This document shows, piece after piece, positions 62,364-64,000 of a stretch of 64,000 nucleotides of DNA (position 1 is the first letter of the stretch; the number at the start of each line of letters is the position of its first letter). A program made the translations under genes and the position numbers. The notes under the pieces are model-generated. The model saw only the letters and a list, made by a program, of their open reading frames with translations. It was not told the DNA's origin and ran no database searches. The DNA is from Physcousia sp015060555 (GTDB lineage Bacteria; Bacteroidota; Bacteroidia; Bacteroidales; Bacteroidaceae): assembly GCA_015060555.1 (NCBI GenBank), contig SUYG01000045.1:62001-126000 (forward strand). The letters are read 5' to 3'.

Positions 62364-64000
62364 ATGGATTTGAAGACTTATTACCAAGAGCGAGCCGACG
62401 CGCTGCGGACCGAGGCTGTGGCCTTGCGTCGGCAGGCGCGTCGCTTCGTCGTGGCCGAGCTGGTGAGTTTCTTTGCTGCGGCAGCCTGTGCCGTGGCCTC
62501 TTTCCTGACGGCTTGGGGCTGGCCGCTGATAGCGGCAGCCGTCGTGGCGGCGTTGGCCTACCTTTGGACGCGCAGTCGCGACGCGCGCAGCTCAGCACGA
62601 CTGGAGGAGTGCGAGGCTTGGCTCAGGGCCTACGAGGGCGAGTTGGCGGCGTTGGACGGCGATTTCTCCCACTTCGATGATGGCCGGCGCTATGCCGATG
62701 CTTCGCATCCCTTCACCACCGACCTCGATGTATTCGGCCCGCAGTCCCTCTTCCAACGCATGAACCGCACGGTCACGTCGGGCGGCAGCGTTCATCTGGC
62801 CGCCCTGCTTGCTGAGCGCCGTGTGCCCTCGGTCGCCGAGGTGCAGGCGCAGCGCGATGCCATCCGCGAGCTGGCCGAAGCAGAGACCCGCCGCATGACT
62901 TTCATGGCACAGGAGCAGGTAGATACTGCCTCCGTGCTGCGCGCCTTGGAGGACGTAGCTTCCATCCATATCCCCCGTTTTGCCGCTTCCATGCTGGCGC
63001 TGGTGCTCGCTGTGCTGCTCGTTGGCGGCTTCTATGCCTTGTTGATGGCCGCTATTCTCGGTCTTACCGGAGCCGGCAGCGTGATGGCATGGGCTGTGCT
63101 GGAGGTGCTGGTCGCCAGTCTGCTCTTTGCTCGTCCGCTGCTGCTGACGAAACGCGCCACAGAGGGCATCCTTCGCCAGCTGAAAGTCTATGAACGCCTG
63201 ATGGCGCTGGTGCCCGAGACCTCCGAGGCCGCTCCCGCCTTCAGCTCCCTCACCTCCATCGTGGCCAGCATCGACCGTCGCAACGAGTTCTGGATCCTCA
63301 TCTCCAACACGCTGTTCATGTCCGACCTCTTCATCGTCCGTCGGTTCTTGGATTGGAAGGAACGCTATATGCCGCGCCTCCCCGAGTGGATAGCCGCCGT
63401 CAGCCGTTACGACGCCCTCGTCTCCCTGGCCACCTTCCGCTTTAACCATCCCGAAGCCACCGAAGCCGTAGTCGTTGAGGCCACGGACATCGTCTTCGAG
63501 GCCGATGGGCTGTGGCATCCGTTCCTTGGCAAAGAGGCCGTTCGCAACGACTTCCTTCTCGCCGATGGTCACTACTACATCATCACGGGCGCCAACATGG
63601 CAGGCAAGAGCACCTTCCTGCGCTCGGTCGGCATCAACGTGCTGCTGGCACGCGTCGGCCTGCCCGTCTTTGCCGATCACCTGCGCTGTTCGCCCTTTGC
63701 GCTTTTCACGTCGATGCGCACCTCCGACGACCTCGCACACGGCATCTCCTATTTCAATGCCGAGCTGTTGCGTCTGCAACAGTTGCTGGAAGCCGTGAAA
63801 GCGCCCGCTGCTGCAGCCGCAGGCGCCTCATCCCACACCCTCATCATCCTCGACGAGATTCTGAAAGGCACCAACTCCCTGGACAAGCTCAACGGCTCCC
63901 GCCTATTTCTGGAGGCCGTCAGTGCGCTGCCCGTCACGGGCATTGTCGCCACCCACGACCTCGAGCTCTCCCGCATGGCCGAGGAGGATGCCACGCGCTT
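62364..64000 (+). CDS. Membrane-anchored MutS-like ATPase (cut by the window end)
   Basis: Open frame from ATG 62364 to the window edge, 545 codons. Two pairs of membrane helices (about 33-75 and 205-255) lie in the N-terminal and middle parts. The C-terminal part has the MutS ABC-type ATPase: Walker A GANMAGKSTFLR near 409, Q-loop-like TSMRTSDDL, Walker B LIILDEILKGTNS near 492, and H-loop VATHDLEL. The mismatch-recognition domain of MutS is absent. This domain set is known in Bacteroidota proteins annotated as DNA mismatch repair MutS, but membrane helices argue against classical repair. Cotranscribed with the flavodoxin-like gene. End not seen. Confidence 0.85.
   Translation, partial: MDLKTYYQERADALRTEAVALRRQARRFVVAELVSFFAAAACAVASFLTAWGWPLIAAAVVAALAYLWTRSRDARSSARLEECEAWLRAYEGELAALDGDFSHFDDGRRYADASHPFTTDLDVFGPQSLFQRMNRTVTSGGSVHLAALLAERRVPSVAEVQAQRDAIRELAEAETRRMTFMAQEQVDTASVLRALEDVASIHIPRFAASMLALVLAVLLVGGFYALLMAAILGLTGAGSVMAWAVLEVLVASLLFARPLLLTKRATEGILRQLKVYERLMALVPETSEAAPAFSSLTSIVASIDRRNEFWILISNTLFMSDLFIVRRFLDWKERYMPRLPEWIAAVSRYDALVSLATFRFNHPEATEAVVVEATDIVFEADGLWHPFLGKEAVRNDFLLADGHYYIITGANMAGKSTFLRSVGINVLLARVGLPVFADHLRCSPFALFTSMRTSDDLAHGISYFNAELLRLQQLLEAVKAPAAAAAGASSHTLIILDEILKGTNSLDKLNGSRLFLEAVSALPVTGIVATHDLELSRMAEEDATR

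Overview
The window is a piece of a Bacteroidales chromosome, most likely a Prevotella-like member of Prevotellaceae. The basis is: many promoters of the Bacteroidota type (TTTG, about 20 bp, TAnnTTTG) with almost no classical -35 boxes; a single-chain pyruvate:ferredoxin oxidoreductase; an OmpA/TonB-type outer-membrane barrel with a carboxypeptidase-like N-terminal domain; short type-IX-like C-terminal tails; ECF sigma factor operons; and HU-fold/winged-helix, DUF4143 and CotH proteins. No tRNA, rRNA, CRISPR array, transposase or phage structural gene was found.

Layout. 0-4 kb: tail of an unknown gene, then nifJ with codon choice typical of strong expression. 4.1-12 kb: AT-richer accessory stretch with a DUF4143 ATPase, an HU-like protein with a 15-bp coding repeat, a decayed copy of a zeta-like toxin gene, a CotH-like secreted protein, a candidate structured RNA, a SHOCT membrane protein, an exonuclease-BRCT protein and an intact zeta-like kinase with an overlooked 55-codon partner. 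12-19.4 kb (mostly minus strand): ECF sigma operon, outer-membrane barrel, Crp/Fnr regulator, DUF2461 and a potassium channel. 19.5-26.8 kb (mostly plus): SpoIIE-type phosphatase, PreA-like dehydrogenase, esterase, a histidine kinase-like protein lacking its histidine, and an M15 peptidase. 26.8-38 kb: PHP phosphatase, cation/proton antiporter, zinc metalloprotease, MscS, nuclease, radical-SAM maturase, GH20 hexosaminidase. 38-46 kb: second ECF sigma operon, then a compact minus-strand run pyrB-pyrI-glyA-queuosine transporter-queC-rnz. 46-55 kb: housekeeping genes for PBP1A, folK, kdsB, dnaB, pheT and yebC. 55-59.4 kb: AT-rich island with MntA/HepT and RelB/RelE-like modules around a fasciclin-like secreted pair, then a tyrosine phosphatase. 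59.4-60.6 kb: 1.2 kb of non-coding repeats. 60.6-64 kb: acyl-ACP thioesterase, flavodoxin-like reductase and a membrane-bound MutS-like ATPase cut by the window end.

The main unexplained signal is a family of intergenic arrays with a fixed 22-bp period at six places (about 4.13, 6.39, 8.50, 55.0, 59.6 and 60.5 kb). In most of them each unit is an imperfect dyad whose centre repeats every 22 bp, while the arm sequences differ completely between arrays. They sit beside promoters of accessory genes (ATPase, HU-like protein, MntA/HepT, phosphatase). This architecture suggests one recognition system reading spacing and symmetry rather than one fixed sequence; that reading is inference.
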